From the NCBI GenBank assembly GCA_030247855.1, contig JAPDRN010000065.1, positions 124,001 through 188,000 on the forward strand: a stretch of DNA of 64,000 nucleotides, read 5' to 3'. Below, piece by piece: positions 9,753 through 21,698 of the stretch; position 1 is the first letter of the stretch, and every line of letters starts with the position of its first letter. Below the pieces are notes generated by a model. The model made no database searches and was not told where the DNA came from. It was given only the letters and a program-made list of their open reading frames with translations. Source of the DNA: Knufia peltigerae. Taxonomy: Eukaryota > Ascomycota > Eurotiomycetes > Chaetothyriales > Trichomeriaceae. A program made the position numbers and the translations under genes.

Positions 9753-12734
9753 GGTGTTCAAATGTGGATCTTGGCGAATAGCATAGTGGTTGGATTGATG
9801 ATCAAGGCTGAAGGGGTGAGTGAAAAATGTGAGGATCCAAGAACCAACCAAGGGAGAAAGAAGAGTTATATATATCTGAGCAGGCGTTTGATCCTGAGGG
9901 TGCCATGTCACTCATGCAGGACTCTCGATATAGCAACCTTTCGCTCTCTCGACTTCTCAGCTACTTCAACCTCTCGACCATCCCAATTCACTCCGACCGC
10001 GACCTTTTCGAATGCACAACCACCCTCAGTATACCCTCATAGACCGGCCTTGTCACAACACATTGGGTACCGAATGAATGGTAACGACGATAATAGGATG
10101 ATGAAGTCCGATTGAGGTTTCTTGATGGGCCATTTTAAGTCAACTTTGCTTCCTCCAAATGGCCAGGTGAGCAGGAAGGACTGCTGAGAAAAGTTCGGAT
10201 GACCAGAGCGATGGTCAATGCGCCGAGATCGATCGCTACAGCTTTCTCTTCTCTGTGTTTTGCAGGCTGCAAGGAGATTCATTTGAGCTTCGGGCCTGGC
10301 AAGCTTCATGTCAAAATTTGCTGGACGCCTTGACGTGTGATGCCGGAGCCAGCCTCTTTCCTGTTTCGGTATCAGCTCCGACCTTTCATGGGTGATCTCT
10401 CCTGTTCAGCAAGCATTTGCGTCCTGCTCTGCTCTCGGTTTCGAATCTCGATGGATGCTTCCTGATATGGAGCGAGCATGTGCCTCCTGTCCTAGTCTCA
10501 GTCTCGCCCGTTCCCTGGGGCATATTTCGCTCTCACTTTTCCTCGCGCTAGCGGTCAAAGCACCACAGGATTGAGTCCGGAGACAGCTCGTCTCTGGTAA
10601 TCGGAGGAACCAAAGACAGTGCAATGCGTCAGGACCCTTGCAAGGGATGGAGGGGTGGGGGCGACAGCGTACGGTAATTCACCCCTCTCCGACGCCACAA
10701 CATATCTGCCCGGCGCAAAAGTACCGGTAAAAGACCAAGGAGGTGTGGCCGAGTTGTATTGGAGGTACTTTCCCAAACCAGGTTAACACTTGTGATAGGG
10801 CATATTGGTCGTCTTTGCCTCGGACGGCCGAACCAGTTTTCTGACTTTTGAGCATCCGGGTTCTCACATGATCGTCCCATGGTGCGATCCCGTCGGCACC
10901 TTATTCAAACAGGAGAGTTGATGAGCGTCCGGCCACTGACCGGGACAAACAGAGTTGGGGGCATTCCAGTCTTTAATTCGGATGGAGATCCCTTGATGTA
11001 CCGTTCTCTCGCTTATCTCGAGTGATTGGCTTAGCTAGACTATTGCCCTCGGCTGAGGGCGCTCCGTCACGACTCCCAAAGTCTCGCTTTCGCGAAAACC
11101 CGGGCGCCCACTAGATGGTCCATAGATCTCCTCAATCTCCACACATACACACAGTCACACTGGCAAGCATATTGTTGGTAGCCTCAACTATGCAACCCTG
11201 TCAATGTCAGCCGATAAACATAGTTGGGTTGACGCAGGAATGTGAGCCATGGGTCTGGTCTGCACACGGAGGTCAACATTAACCCCTTTGGGCGGAAAGT
11301 TGAACCCTTCATTACATCATGTAGTGTCGCATACGCACTTCGGCAATCGTCAGAAAGGCACGGAGAGGTAACACATTGCATATGCTAAATCCGGGGGGAG
11401 ACCACTTCTACCACTGGCAGTCGGTACCAAAAACGAGGCGGTGGGAATTGCACAAGTCGGATACGAACATTTGGGAAAGTAAAAAATAAAAATGCAACCT
11501 TGGCTCCGCCTTATCCTCTTTTTGAATACGAGCTTGATGGTCACAAGCACCCGCCAGCGTTGGAAAGACCTACCTAGAATGTTTCTGTTTTTTTTTAGAA
11601 TTTTCCCTCGGTTTTTGACGGTGCGTCGTGCCCATGATCAGACTCCGCCCCCCCTTTTTCCCCCAGATTGACGGAGAGGAAAGAACTCTCAGGGTCTCAA
11701 GATCGGTAGTTGAGTGGTTTGTCGTCGTCATTTTGGTTTTTCAAGGGCCGTGGGTTGGTGCAAACCTCGGTTGTAACAAATCAGGTCAGTTTGAGGGTCC
11801 CAAGCTTGGGTTTCAGTCGTTCTCCGGCCCAGAGTCTGCAGATCCGAAGGATCATGTGGAGGCCAGAGAGAGACAGAGGGGGGGGAGGAGAGAGAGAGAG
11901 TGTGTGTGCCTCTTCGCAGGGATGTAATCACATTTGGAAGCAGGCAGTTTGCTTGAGTGTCGCACGCAGCATACCCTTGGTCGCGTCCCCCCCTCCCCCC
12001 CCCGGTAAGAGAAGATACCAGATGCCGGTCTAGCACAGTTATTAAAAAGGGACTTTCATGAGCCATTCTGCTTTCTATTTGGGCCCCGAAACTCAAAAAG
12101 AAAAAAGCCCTGGGGTTCCACATCACCTTGAACTCTGTACAAGGTCTCATTCTCTCTCTCTCCATCTCTTCGGACTTGGTATGATTCACGGAGTTATTCC
12201 GTATTCGGTTTACATTTAAAAAAGTCAAGATCTTCACAACTGATCGGGGTTCCGAAAGAACAAAACGAAGAGGGTAAGCGCAAGCGGACCAAGTCACACC
12301 GAACCAGGATGTTGAAAACGAGAAAGTTGAGTCAACTCGCCTGAGGAAACCCGTGTACTCTCTGGTGTGTCGCAAATGACGAATGGGTTTCTTCTCTTGC
12401 TGGCTTCACCACTCTAACCACTTTTTTGGGCACGAGAAAGAGGGGGGGGGGAGAGAGAGAGACCCTTGGCCCCTTGGACCAGTCAACTCCTTCCTCCTCG
12501 TACTCCCTGTACAATTCGTGACGAGCTTTATTGACCTTGCGAGGTACTTTGCAGGACAATTAGTAAATACTGCCTCAACTACATGTCACGGGAGTAATCA
12601 AAACCCTTTGTATTCCCTGATTTCTTTCCCACCCTTTGGGCCTCGCAACCACCAGACCATCTCTTTTCTTTTCCCCCTTTCTCTTCTCCCTCCTCAAGAG
12701 AAAAAACAATGGTATTCACGTCTAAGTCCATGTG
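9753..12734. other. Gene-poor intergenic region with low-complexity tracts
   Basis: About 3 kb after the hydrolase-like gene with no gene I can support. It contains a G/A-rich tract with GA and GT dinucleotide runs at 11876-11910, a C-rich tract at 11987-12003, and a G-run followed by GA repeats at 12440-12462. Long reading frames here translate to compositionally odd, unconserved-looking protein. Confidence 0.5.
9865..9874 (-). promoter_or_regulatory. TATA box of the hydrolase-like gene
   Basis: The minus strand reads tatatataac here, about 113 bases before the chosen ATG at 9752. The spacing supports that start over an upstream in-frame ATG at 9911, which would lie before the box. Confidence 0.5.
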
Positions 12735-13640
12735 TCACGGAAGAAGACCCGTCGTGTCTACTTCAATCAGAAAATCCGAAGACCGGAACTCATAACCCGA
12801 ATCCGAATACGAATCTTTGCTGCTGCCAAAAATGTCATTCTCCGAAGGAGGGTCACCGTAGTCGATAACGACATCATCCTCGGCGGCGGCAGCAGCAGCA
12901 GCAGCAGCGAGCAAGGCCGGGTTGTCACCCAAGGACAGATCAAGATTGTGAGGGTGCTTTGGATTCAAACAATCATTCCCAACATCTTCCACGACTCGAG
13001 TCGCAGTGGCAGCGTCTAGGCGGCATTCTTCTCCTCCGCCTCCCGATCGAATGCCCCCTGGAGCACCGGTGGGATCGTCGAGGTTGATGTAGTTTTCCAT
13101 GCTTATACGGAGTGCCCGGTCCGCGGCGGTGCCGATATCCTCGGCGTACTCCCAGCTGAGGTCGGTACCGACGAGGTGTGCCACCGGGAACAACTCTTCT
13201 ACTTCGTCCGGCTGAAAACGTGTCTTGGTGAGGGCGTACAGGCTCCTTCGTACGTCAGAGGCCTGGAAGACTACGACTTGTGGCAAGCTTTCATGGTCCG
13301 GACCTTGTCCCCAGTGGATGATCTTTCCCGTCACCCTTCTCCCGCAAATGTCGAGGTCTAGCACTCTGAACGAGTACAACAACAATTTCCGGGTGAACAT
13401 TTTCAGGGCGTCCCCTCGTCTCTGTTCGTATTCGAGGATCTCCTCGACACCCTCCTGCAAGCCGTCGAACTCGTGACGGAACTCTTGGGAGTTCCAGCCG
13501 TCGATCATGGCCCATTTGGCGAAGTAGTAATAAGCCAGCACCGACGAACTCAAAATTTTCAAATGGACCTCAGGAAAGTATGTAGCCCAAAGTGGATAAG
13601 CCGTAACGATGTCTAGGATGACAATCATGTGGTGTAGCAT
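12735..13640 (-). CDS. Hypothetical protein with polyalanine tract
   Basis: An open frame of 301 residues from the ATG at 13640. I do not recognise it. The N-terminal 200 residues look like ordinary folded protein, with hydrophobic stretches such as SSSVLAYYYFAKWAM and an EILEYEQRRGDALKMF helix. Then come a Gly-rich spot, an Asp-rich stretch, and about ten consecutive Ala residues (near 12880-12910) encoded by mixed GCN codons. The frame stays open upstream of the ATG without another ATG, so an upstream exon is possible. The balanced composition and good codon use favour a real gene, but there is no family support. Confidence 0.45.
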   Translation of the reverse strand: MLHHMIVILDIVTAYPLWATYFPEVHLKILSSSVLAYYYFAKWAMIDGWNSQEFRHEFDGLQEGVEEILEYEQRRGDALKMFTRKLLLYSFRVLDLDICGRRVTGKIIHWGQGPDHESLPQVVVFQASDVRRSLYALTKTRFQPDEVEELFPVAHLVGTDLSWEYAEDIGTAADRALRISMENYINLDDPTGAPGGIRSGGGGEECRLDAATATRVVEDVGNDCLNPKHPHNLDLSLGDNPALLAAAAAAAAAEDDVVIDYGDPPSENDIFGSSKDSYSDSGYEFRSSDFLIEVDTTGLLP

Positions 13641-15511
13641 CGACGTCCCGGGTTCCCGAGATCGCTGGCCATCAGCTTTGACGCAGGACCTGCATGGTCC
13701 AGAAGTGGAGGTTCCTTTAGCTTGGATATTCGACGATGGATGACTGAACAATGTGCTAAAGGCTAGTCTTCAGGGCATCGGTTGCAACTGCACTACTGGT
13801 TCACAACCATCACGACTGCCTGGAAAACGAGATGTCATTCAGCGTTCTACCCTGGCTGACAGTGAACTGTTTAGATCAGCTGCACCGAACAGGGCAAGAC
13901 TAGGTGGGTAGAGTAGTAGACCGAATCGATCAATATGGACCCATGGTAGACTTGGATGAGGAGGGGAATCGCCGAGGGAACCTCTTCGATTTCGGATGGC
14001 AAAGGAGTCGCTAGTTTGAGGAGACGGATGCTGGTACCATGATAGTCGCGTATCTCTCAGCGTGATTGGAAGGACCAGAGTTTGCGACCTCGTGATGAGC
14101 GGACCTGGTAGCGTATGTGCATAGATCGAACAAATGCAAGACAGCAAGCCATACGTGTCGTACTTCCGTCTGATTGTAGTGCCACAATTCCCGGTGATGA
14201 GTTCAGCCTCATGCAGAGTCTAGCTGTCAGTGAAAGGTGAAGTCACAACCGGGGATAGATACCCCGGGTATACAAGGCAAGGAGATGTACACCTTTCATC
14301 CTGGGTACGAGAGTCACCTATTCCGACGCAGCTAAAAACTGAATCCAACCGGTAAGAGTGTCTCCATCGATTGAACGGAACCATCGACGAAGTTCGGCTG
14401 AACCAAACGTCAAGAAATTGACTCGGAGTCGATGCAGTGCATCAGCTCCTTAGCCACAAATACATGGAGATCAAAAACCTCACCACCCAAAAACGCTTGA
14501 GATGTGAGTTCTGTCTGTCGCTCATCCCGGCGGGGAATTGAGTTGGTTAGAGCGAGAGTGTGAAAATCCTTGGGAATCCCTTCCAGTAACTCCTGTCCAC
14601 ATTCACGTCAGGACGTCACTACTTACAATACTGCACCAACAATAGGTATGGGGTATCCTCTTTCGTTTTGACGCAAGCAACTCCAAGATCCATCTCTGCG
14701 CTAATTTTGATAGGTCAGTCTAGAATTGATGACTACTGGCCTTAAGTATAGGCGTGGCCTTGGGTGGTAGTTTAGTGATGATGGACACTTGCTGGAGCCG
14801 GTGTATGCCGGCACTTCTCACGTTCAATCCTTCATCCCACCTTGCTCGTAGTTATGACCGACGAGGAAGAGGAGGAGGAGGAGGAGCAGCTAGTACCTTA
14901 CATGTTGCATATCATGCTTGAGTCTCCATCATAGCCTCTGAAACAACAAAGGTGGAAGGCGAAGAAGGAGAAAGAAGGGGGCGACCATTAATGCACTACG
15001 GAGTTGAGTTAGAGACGGCGAGGCGGTGTACATTGGGATACGAGACATCAATATTCCCCTTGCCTCAACGAGAAATCGCACATGATCTGGTGCTTCATCT
15101 TCCAGGACTCTTACACGGATCAACGTCCCGAATCGTCACTCATGTTCAGTCTGAACTTGAACTTGTTGTTTCTAGATGCCACCCACGCCGAGGGCAAACT
15201 CATTCCCAGCTCCAGAGCGACCGGGATAATTCAGACAAAGGGCCTTGAAAAGGTGACAGACGTGCTTGAGGCATGGCAAGAATGGCTCAGGACCTCATAG
15301 GTGCTCGTAGGTGGTCTTCCCTCCGGCGCTATCCTCCCCTGTCTCGTATCCAAGGGAAGATGCGTCAGACACCATCTCCGTCGTTCCATCTCATATTTTC
15401 GCTTTGTCCTGCCATGTATCCCTGCGCCAGCATTTCCGGCACGAGCCAAAGTTGGGATGCGTCTTTGTGACCACACCGTTCCGCGTCAATGACCTCGACG
15501 CATCCTGTCGA
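13641..15511. other. Intergenic region
   Basis: About 1.9 kb with only short frames. A GAG trinucleotide run lies near 14865-14890. No RNA gene or regulatory box was recognised. Confidence 0.45.
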
Positions 15512-16153
15512 TCAATTGCCACCCTTTTCGCGACTGGCCTCGTGTCCGTCGAGAGAAGGGCCGTCATCTTCGTTGCCAGGGAGGCTCATCTTTCCTGCTT
15601 CCACCAGGCGTCGGTGCAACTCTTCTCTTTCGTTGATCCACATAAGCTCAGCCCGAGCCCAGGCAACTCCACAGTTCCAGTAGAGCCGACGATGGTATTG
15701 GGCATCGATCAACTTTTCCTCAACAACACTCATCTGATGCTTCAGCTCGGCGTTATCCTTTGCGAGTTCGATCAGGTCGCTCCGTAGGTCCTCGAGCTGT
15801 TTGGATGGTATTATCGTCACCGTACATGTCGCCTTCTCCTCCTTTGCTGGCTTCATTTTCGTTCCGGATTCGTATGGTGCTGCGGTCGTATCAGGTGCAG
15901 ACCCATGTCCATGTCGGCTTTCGCACGCTAACTCCACTGCCACTCCCTCCTCCTTCTCAGTTTTGATGCGCTTAGCGGCGCGTTGTCTGGTGCTTTCCAT
16001 GCTCGCGATGCAGCTCTCACGTCTGCTTTTGGGTTTGGCCTTGCCGCTGCTCTCCCGACCAGCGTCCATGTTCTGGAGACCTGATTCTGCGGGTCGAAAC
16101 GTCGGAGGGGCCATCGAGCCGCTGGAGGCGGGGATGAACTGATCATACAACAT
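15512..16153 (-). CDS. Hypothetical protein with predicted coiled coil
   Basis: A 213-residue frame from an ATG. The first half is basic and low-complexity, with possible nuclear-localisation clusters (KPKSRR and RQRAAKRIKTEK). The second half is a Leu/Glu-rich heptad-like helix (about residues 115-190: LEDLRSDLIELAKDNAELK, then VVEEKLIDAQ), which looks like a real coiled coil. Function is unknown. A nuclear, dimerising protein is a possible reading of this layout, not a finding. It could be the last exon of a longer gene. Confidence 0.45.
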   Translation of the reverse strand: MLYDQFIPASSGSMAPPTFRPAESGLQNMDAGRESSGKAKPKSRRESCIASMESTRQRAAKRIKTEKEEGVAVELACESRHGHGSAPDTTAAPYESGTKMKPAKEEKATCTVTIIPSKQLEDLRSDLIELAKDNAELKHQMSVVEEKLIDAQYHRRLYWNCGVAWARAELMWINEREELHRRLVEAGKMSLPGNEDDGPSLDGHEASREKGGN

Positions 16154-18020
16154 CGTTTGTTAGCAATCAATCCAGCAAGCCACTTTGTTTTCTTTGCGTA
16201 TTTCACTGTCTCCTGAGCCCATCATTGCTGCAGCCGAAAGGATCCGGAGACGTATTCAGGAAGCAACACTGTATGCATACTTTGTCACCACCGTGAGTCA
16301 CCTTCTCCTCTCTCTTCTCAATCACCCTGAGGCCGCAATTGTTATTCGTCGACGAAACTGCTGATACCAGTGGATTCTGGGTCGTGTAAAATTATTACAG
16401 AGCGCCGACAGGGGTGAATACGAGGTCACGCTCAAGATTTCGGTCTTGTTGCCATTGCTGGTTTACGCCATCTGTCACTGTACCTTCAGGCTTTCCACTG
16501 CCGCACCACTCGAGCGCCTCAAACACTTCACCATAGGCGGTCAGTGACGCTTCGTGACAACCGAGTTGACCACCCCCAATCCGTCTGCACTCATGAAACG
16601 GAAAAAGGTCCGAAGGGTGACCCCGTGTCAACTCAGTTGGGCTGGCTGGAATTGGATTCAAGGCATTGAACCTGCCTTTAGCATGCGAAGAAAGAGAATC
16701 AGGTAGGCGTATGTGGTAGCGAAGTCGCCAGTGCACGAGGATTTGCGGACTCTTGGCCGAATACTCCGGACGGACTGCAGAATAGTACAGAGTACCAAAT
16801 GAATACATGGCCTTTCACTAGAGCGATTAGACAGGCATTATAACAGCCTTGGAGAACAAGAATACGTCTTTCCAAGGTCATTGGCCGCTTGCTTCTGTGC
16901 TGGCTCTCTGCCTCGTTGTTGTTATGCAGACAGAAATCATCATTGACCACGGAGGCGCAACAATGCTGAAGAACGCGAGGAAGCCTCCAAGCAAGCAGAG
17001 CAAAGAGCAGAAGTGAAGGACCACAAACAAACACTCGACTCAACCCACCTGGTCTTTGATCTGTGACCTCAATCTTTTCTGATAGTCCTCTCTATCAAGA
17101 AGGTTGCGCTTGATGAAGTCTGCTGCGTTCTTGGTGAAATATGGGGCCGCAGTTCTCTCAAAATCCACCACCAGACCTCCAAGGTGACAATATATTTATG
17201 CTTACATGGGAACAACATTTCCTCCAGCCATTCGTTTCGACAGAACGTGTCAGCCCGAACTTCTGCTCATTGACGAGCCAACGAATCAACAACCGTGTCG
17301 CCATCAAATACTTCTGGCGCCCTGGGCTCAGGAGTGATTTTATGAGGAGCGTATCTGGATTCATTTGACATGTGCTTCGTATATCACCTACATGTACGAA
17401 TACGCACATGGTGTGCTTATTTTTCTTTTTTACTACAATCGTAATCCCCAGACAGGGAGGAACAAGAGCAGATGGTTCATTGCACGGTGCAAATCAGACT
17501 ATTTGTTTTCTCGTCGTGCCGAGTCAAAGTGCCGATAAATAATCGTTACCGTAACACTTACTACTTTCGTCCAATTCTTTCGTCTCTATCGACGTCGTAA
17601 ACTCCGTGATTTCTCTACCCCGAAAATCGTCGCAAATGTTCTGGGTTCTACCGAGTACTCTTAGCTTCTCGGAATAACCGAAGTGCAATTAGGATCGGGT
17701 TCCGAGATCACGTATGGTGAAGTAAGACTTTCATTTTCTCGAAGGTGAGACTCGCTCGCCTTTCCTCGGGCTCCGTATACGCCCATTCTTACAAATTTGG
17801 CACCACCCCATATAGCCCACAACCATTCTTGTCTACTTATACACGACCCTACCCCCAATAAGAGAACTACTACCTACAAAGTATCAAGCTCGACATTTTG
17901 TTATTCGTTGTGTCGAAAAGACAACCCAAGAAAAGACGCGACTTTCGGTCCGACACCTCGACACACCCACACTACATACTCGAGGACGACAGGTCGCAGA
18001 CGATCGTCGGTCATCGAACA
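16154..18020. other. Intergenic region upstream of the esterase-like gene
   Basis: About 1.9 kb with no supported gene. Short frames at 16395-17043 on the minus strand lack recognisable features. The part nearest 18020 should hold the promoter and leader of the plus-strand hydrolase. Confidence 0.45.
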
Positions 18021-19333
18021 ATGGCCAGCATCACACAGATCCCGCATCACGACGGCTACACGTCCAGAACCTTTGTGTACAAGGTCATAGACGGTCTCGA
18101 AATCAAGACGGAAGTTGCCTGGCCTGCGACCAAAAAGACCTCGGGTCCGGTGCCGGTATTGCTACATTATCATGGTGGATTTCTGGTGCGACAATCACCC
18201 CCATTGTCTTTTTCATCTTCCCACCTCTTTCTGAGCTCTCGCGACCGCCATTTTTCGCTTTCGCTCGGCATGCGAATTTGAAAAACCAAAAAACCAGACC
18301 AATGTGTGGTCGTGCACTGACATCCTCCCGTACAATTTAGGTCATAGGAGATCGATTTAGCTTCCTACCGACGTGGCTCGTCAGCTCGTGCGCGTCGAGA
18401 GGTTGGATCTTCGTCACACCCGATTACCGCCTCATTCCCGAGACGACGGCCCATTCATCTCTCGACGACGCGGTCGATGCGTACAACTGGGTTCTGACCA
18501 AGATGGGAGGGGAGATCGGCTTGGACATCGGGAGGGTGGTCATGGCAGGAAGTAGCGCAGGTGGCTATGTAAGTCTCTCTCTCTTTTGCTGTTGTGTCTG
18601 GTCACGACCCACCTCCCGATCAGACGACGTGCATCGTGGCGACTGACCCGATGATTCTTTGCCCGTCTTGTTGTAGCTGGCCCTGGGGACGTCGTGCCTC
18701 GTCTCCCCCAAACCACAAGCCGTCGTGACAATCTATGGCATGCTCGACTTTGCCGACCCTCGGTATCTGAACGACGGCTCCCTGATATTCGGAATGCCCC
18801 CCATCGACACAAGCGGAACGATGAAGAAACTGGAAGACCTCGGTCGACAGGACCATCCGAGCGTCGTGTCCGGATCGCCAGTACCGATCGTCGTGGACCC
18901 GAAAGCCGTGCCACGGTTCGAATACATCCTCGCATTGCTCGCCGAGCGACTCTTCCCCGACTACATCACCGGAGTCCCGGGAATGCGCCAGGCGATTGTC
19001 GACAATGGAATCGGAGCCATCCCGCAGGAACACAGGCCCTTGTTCCCAGCCGCCTTCGGGCTGCCGAGCGACTTGCCACCGTTTTTGGTCCTACACGGTC
19101 GCAACGACAGCGCGGTGCCGTGCTCGGCAAGTGAGACCGCGGTCAAGGCGTTGAAGACCGCGGGAGCCAGCGTTCAGACGGAATTCGTCGATGACGCGGA
19201 GCACGGATTCGACGGTCGTCTCGAGGGGGCGAGTAATCTGGATGCACTGTCGGAAGGCGGTGACGATAGCAGAGCTTTGCAAATTCGAGCTTTGAAGAAT
19301 GTAGTCAAATTTCTAGAGAGACATCTAGGATAA
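18021..19333 (+). CDS. Alpha/beta hydrolase, esterase/deacetylase type
   Basis: A serine hydrolase of the alpha/beta fold, probably acting on small esters or amides; the substrate is unknown. Exons are 18021-18185, 18341-18568 and 18677-19333, all in phase 0, giving 349 residues. The oxyanion region reads HYHGGFLVIGDR, the nucleophile motif is GSSAGGY at the end of exon 2, and the catalytic His lies in DAEHGFDG near the C-terminus; an acidic residue fits in LHGRNDSAVP. The triad therefore looks complete, unlike the hydrolase-like protein at 8.5-9.8 kb. The start is the first ATG; upstream in-frame codons include no ATG. It lacks a signal peptide, so it is probably cytosolic. NDUFB7 follows on the same strand after 504 bases. 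Confidence 0.85.
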
Positions 19334-19837
19334 GAACACGAAGAACAGAAAACGTGAAACTAAAAACAAAAGGCCGCATGAGTTTATTCTGTATGGTCGG
19401 TCGACCTCAATCAGTGCTGAGGCCATCCCGCCGCATCGAGAGTCCTGTACAGTGTACTACGAACATCGTTTCGAGTGAAGGAGTGATCAAGAAGCCTCCT
19501 CGACAAACGCTCTTTCGTGCACCCATCCAAACTTGCATACAATTGTGGTCGTATCGCCAAGTGCAAACAGGATTGTCCGAGTACTGAAAAAGGGAGGCCC
19601 GCTGCCAAGACCCGTCTCAAAACACGTGATTTCAAGGCACCTAGATGCGCCCGCCCGGTGCAACCGCTAGAACGGCCGACCCGAAGCTCTCGATGTCGAC
19701 GACGATTGTTGCTACAGACCTCTTTCGAACATCCCATTCCGCGACAAAGGTCTTCGGCCACCCCCTCGACGTACACAACCGGTTGATATACTTGCTGGGG
19801 TATTCTGTGACGGCACATAGTCTATCTGTCGGCGGCC
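19334..19837. other. Intergenic, NDUFB7 promoter
   Basis: About 500 bases between two plus-strand genes. They contain the 3' end of the hydrolase transcript and the promoter of NDUFB7. No coding potential is seen. Confidence 0.5.
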
Positions 19838-20312
19838 ATGACAGTCATCGAGAGTGTTAAAGAAGCCATTGGCTTTGGCGGCGACAGTGGTATGCGACCC
19901 CCCTCTCAAGGCCATTGCACCCTACCACCACCACTACTGTTCGCCCGACCGCACATTGCTGACCTTTCTTCTTGTCCGTTGCTACACAGCCCCGGCCTCT
20001 AGAGAAGCCATGTCCGAAGCTCGATTACCCCTACAATACCGTGATAGTTGTGCGAACCTCTTGATTCCTCTGAACAAATGTCGACACGAGAACTCATGGA
20101 CGCCTTGGAAGTGTGAAGTGGGTTTTCTCTCTTTTTCCTTCTCACTTGCGGGCGCACCAGCCTCGTTGTGCTTGTCCGAGGATCATGTTCGCTGACCTTT
20201 TGACCCACACCAGCACGAGAGACACAGCTACGAGAAATGCCAGTATGAGGAATTCAAAAAGAGAGTGGCAAAGATGGAGGCCCTTCGTGCGGCCAAATCG
20301 GCAGAGGCCTAG
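19838..20312 (+). CDS. NDUFB7: Complex I accessory subunit NDUFB7 (B18)
   Basis: Small accessory subunit of mitochondrial NADH:ubiquinone oxidoreductase, located on the intermembrane-space side. Exons are 19838-19889, 19990-20117 and 20214-20312, giving 92 residues with every phase closing. The decisive feature is a twin CX9C motif: CANLLIPLNKC followed by CEHERHSYEKC, which forms two disulfides in the helical hairpin and is imported by the Mia40 pathway in this family. The RDSCANLLIPLNKCR context and the Lys/Ala-rich C-terminal helix match B18. The first exon (MTVIESVKEAIGFGG) carries the Gly2 -like start seen only loosely here: residue 2 is Thr, so N-myristoylation as in mammalian B18 is not predicted. 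The short, intron-split gene is easily missed. Confidence 0.9.
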
Positions 20313-21698
20313 CTAGCAGTTGGAACACATGCGCCCGCGCGTGCGAGCGAAATCTGTCGAATTTGAAAGAGACTGGGAAAACAATTGACTCTCCATTGTA
20401 CATATATATCCCTCCCCCAAAATGGCTGCTCTTCAGTCAACTCTCTGTGGCATGCCATGCTAGAGAAATGGGGGCCTTTTTTGGGTTGGGAGTGTGTTGA
20501 TTGCTCCAAGACAAAGCAAGGGGCAAGCAGCACTGAGGTTGACTTCTAACTAGAGCATCCCTTGCTTACCATAACACGCCTTTTTTCCAAATCACTGGAT
20601 TGGTATAAACAACCTCCTAGGCGACATGGCCAAGTGAAGAAGGCATAGAAGCAAAAAAAAGACAAGACGTACAGAGTATGTTATTTGTAAACCAAACCAA
20701 ACCAAAAAAATATATCATAGTACTGCCCAGGGGACTTGTTCTAGACCTCAATGTATTGGTGCTCCGCTAGATGTGTCGATTGGATCGTATGTGAACTTGG
20801 TGCCGATGATTCTCCCCATGAGTAACCCGATATCCGATGGGATGGTGGTAGGAGTCTGTCCACTGAGAGAAGTGGTAGACGTGAGGAATGCGAGAATGTC
20901 GCGCTCAGTCGTTGAGGCCAAGTGCTGTGTGGTTTCATCCTTATAGACACCTTCCTGATCACCACTTGAAATGGACAGTAAATGATCCGTTTCGGACTTA
21001 CACACAGACGATACCGAGCTTGATGGTTGATGATATGGAACGGTCATTTAATAATGTCTACTTCGTGCACGACAAGAAATTACTTACCGATGGAACATAC
21101 AGTACAAATAGCCAGTGGTCCAAAACAAACTCGATTCAATACTTGGAATTCCTTTACTACAACATTTGGACGTCATCTTCTGTCTTTGTGCTGTAGAATC
21201 TAACAACTCAAGGCCATAACTGTACTGTCATAGCCTGACCATAGCATCTGTGAACAAGCTCCCTGCTTTCAAAGCCTTCAAATAAAGCAAGAAAGGAAAG
21301 AAAGAAAAGATATACATCGCCACCCTTGCACTTTTGATGGCATCTCGTTTTGTTTGGAACGTAGGCATAAGACATCCCGAGGTTTGTACAAAGACTCGCT
21401 GCCGAAAAAACCGAACTGTTCCTTCATCCGTGACATTCTGCCCCAGAGGTCGATCGGCCCTTGAAAGGTCGTCAAGTTTTGAAAACAGTCGAAACAGCGA
21501 GGTGGCTACTCGTGGCATCGCAGACCCCAAAAAGGGGCAGAGTATTGTTCGTTCAACCGCGCCAAAAAAACCGGACGCTTCCTAAAAATAACGTGGAAAA
21601 GAAATAAAGGCTAGCCCTAAACACCCGTGGTATATGCAGTCGTGGATCAATCAAGGATTTTGACATAAGGAAACGCCGAAAATTGTCATGGGGATTCA
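20313..21698. other. Convergent intergenic region
   Basis: About 1.4 kb between the NDUFB7 and G-alpha stop codons. It is comparatively A/T-rich near 20640-20720. A 99-residue minus-strand frame at 20748-21047 has no recognisable features and was not called. Confidence 0.45.

Noticed and set aside
11728..12375. 215-codon minus-strand frame
   Set aside because: It crosses GA-repeat and poly-C tracts and its translation lacks any recognisable pattern.
12383..12868. 161-codon plus-strand frame
   Set aside because: Overlaps low-complexity DNA and partly the hypothetical minus-strand gene; composition looks random.
16699..17043. 114-codon minus-strand frame with a hydrophobic N-terminus
   Set aside because: A chance signal-like start; the rest is disordered and the frame overlaps others of equal quality.
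20748..21047. 99-codon minus-strand frame with an ATG
   Set aside because: No domain, no neighbours suggesting a role, and a size easily reached by chance.
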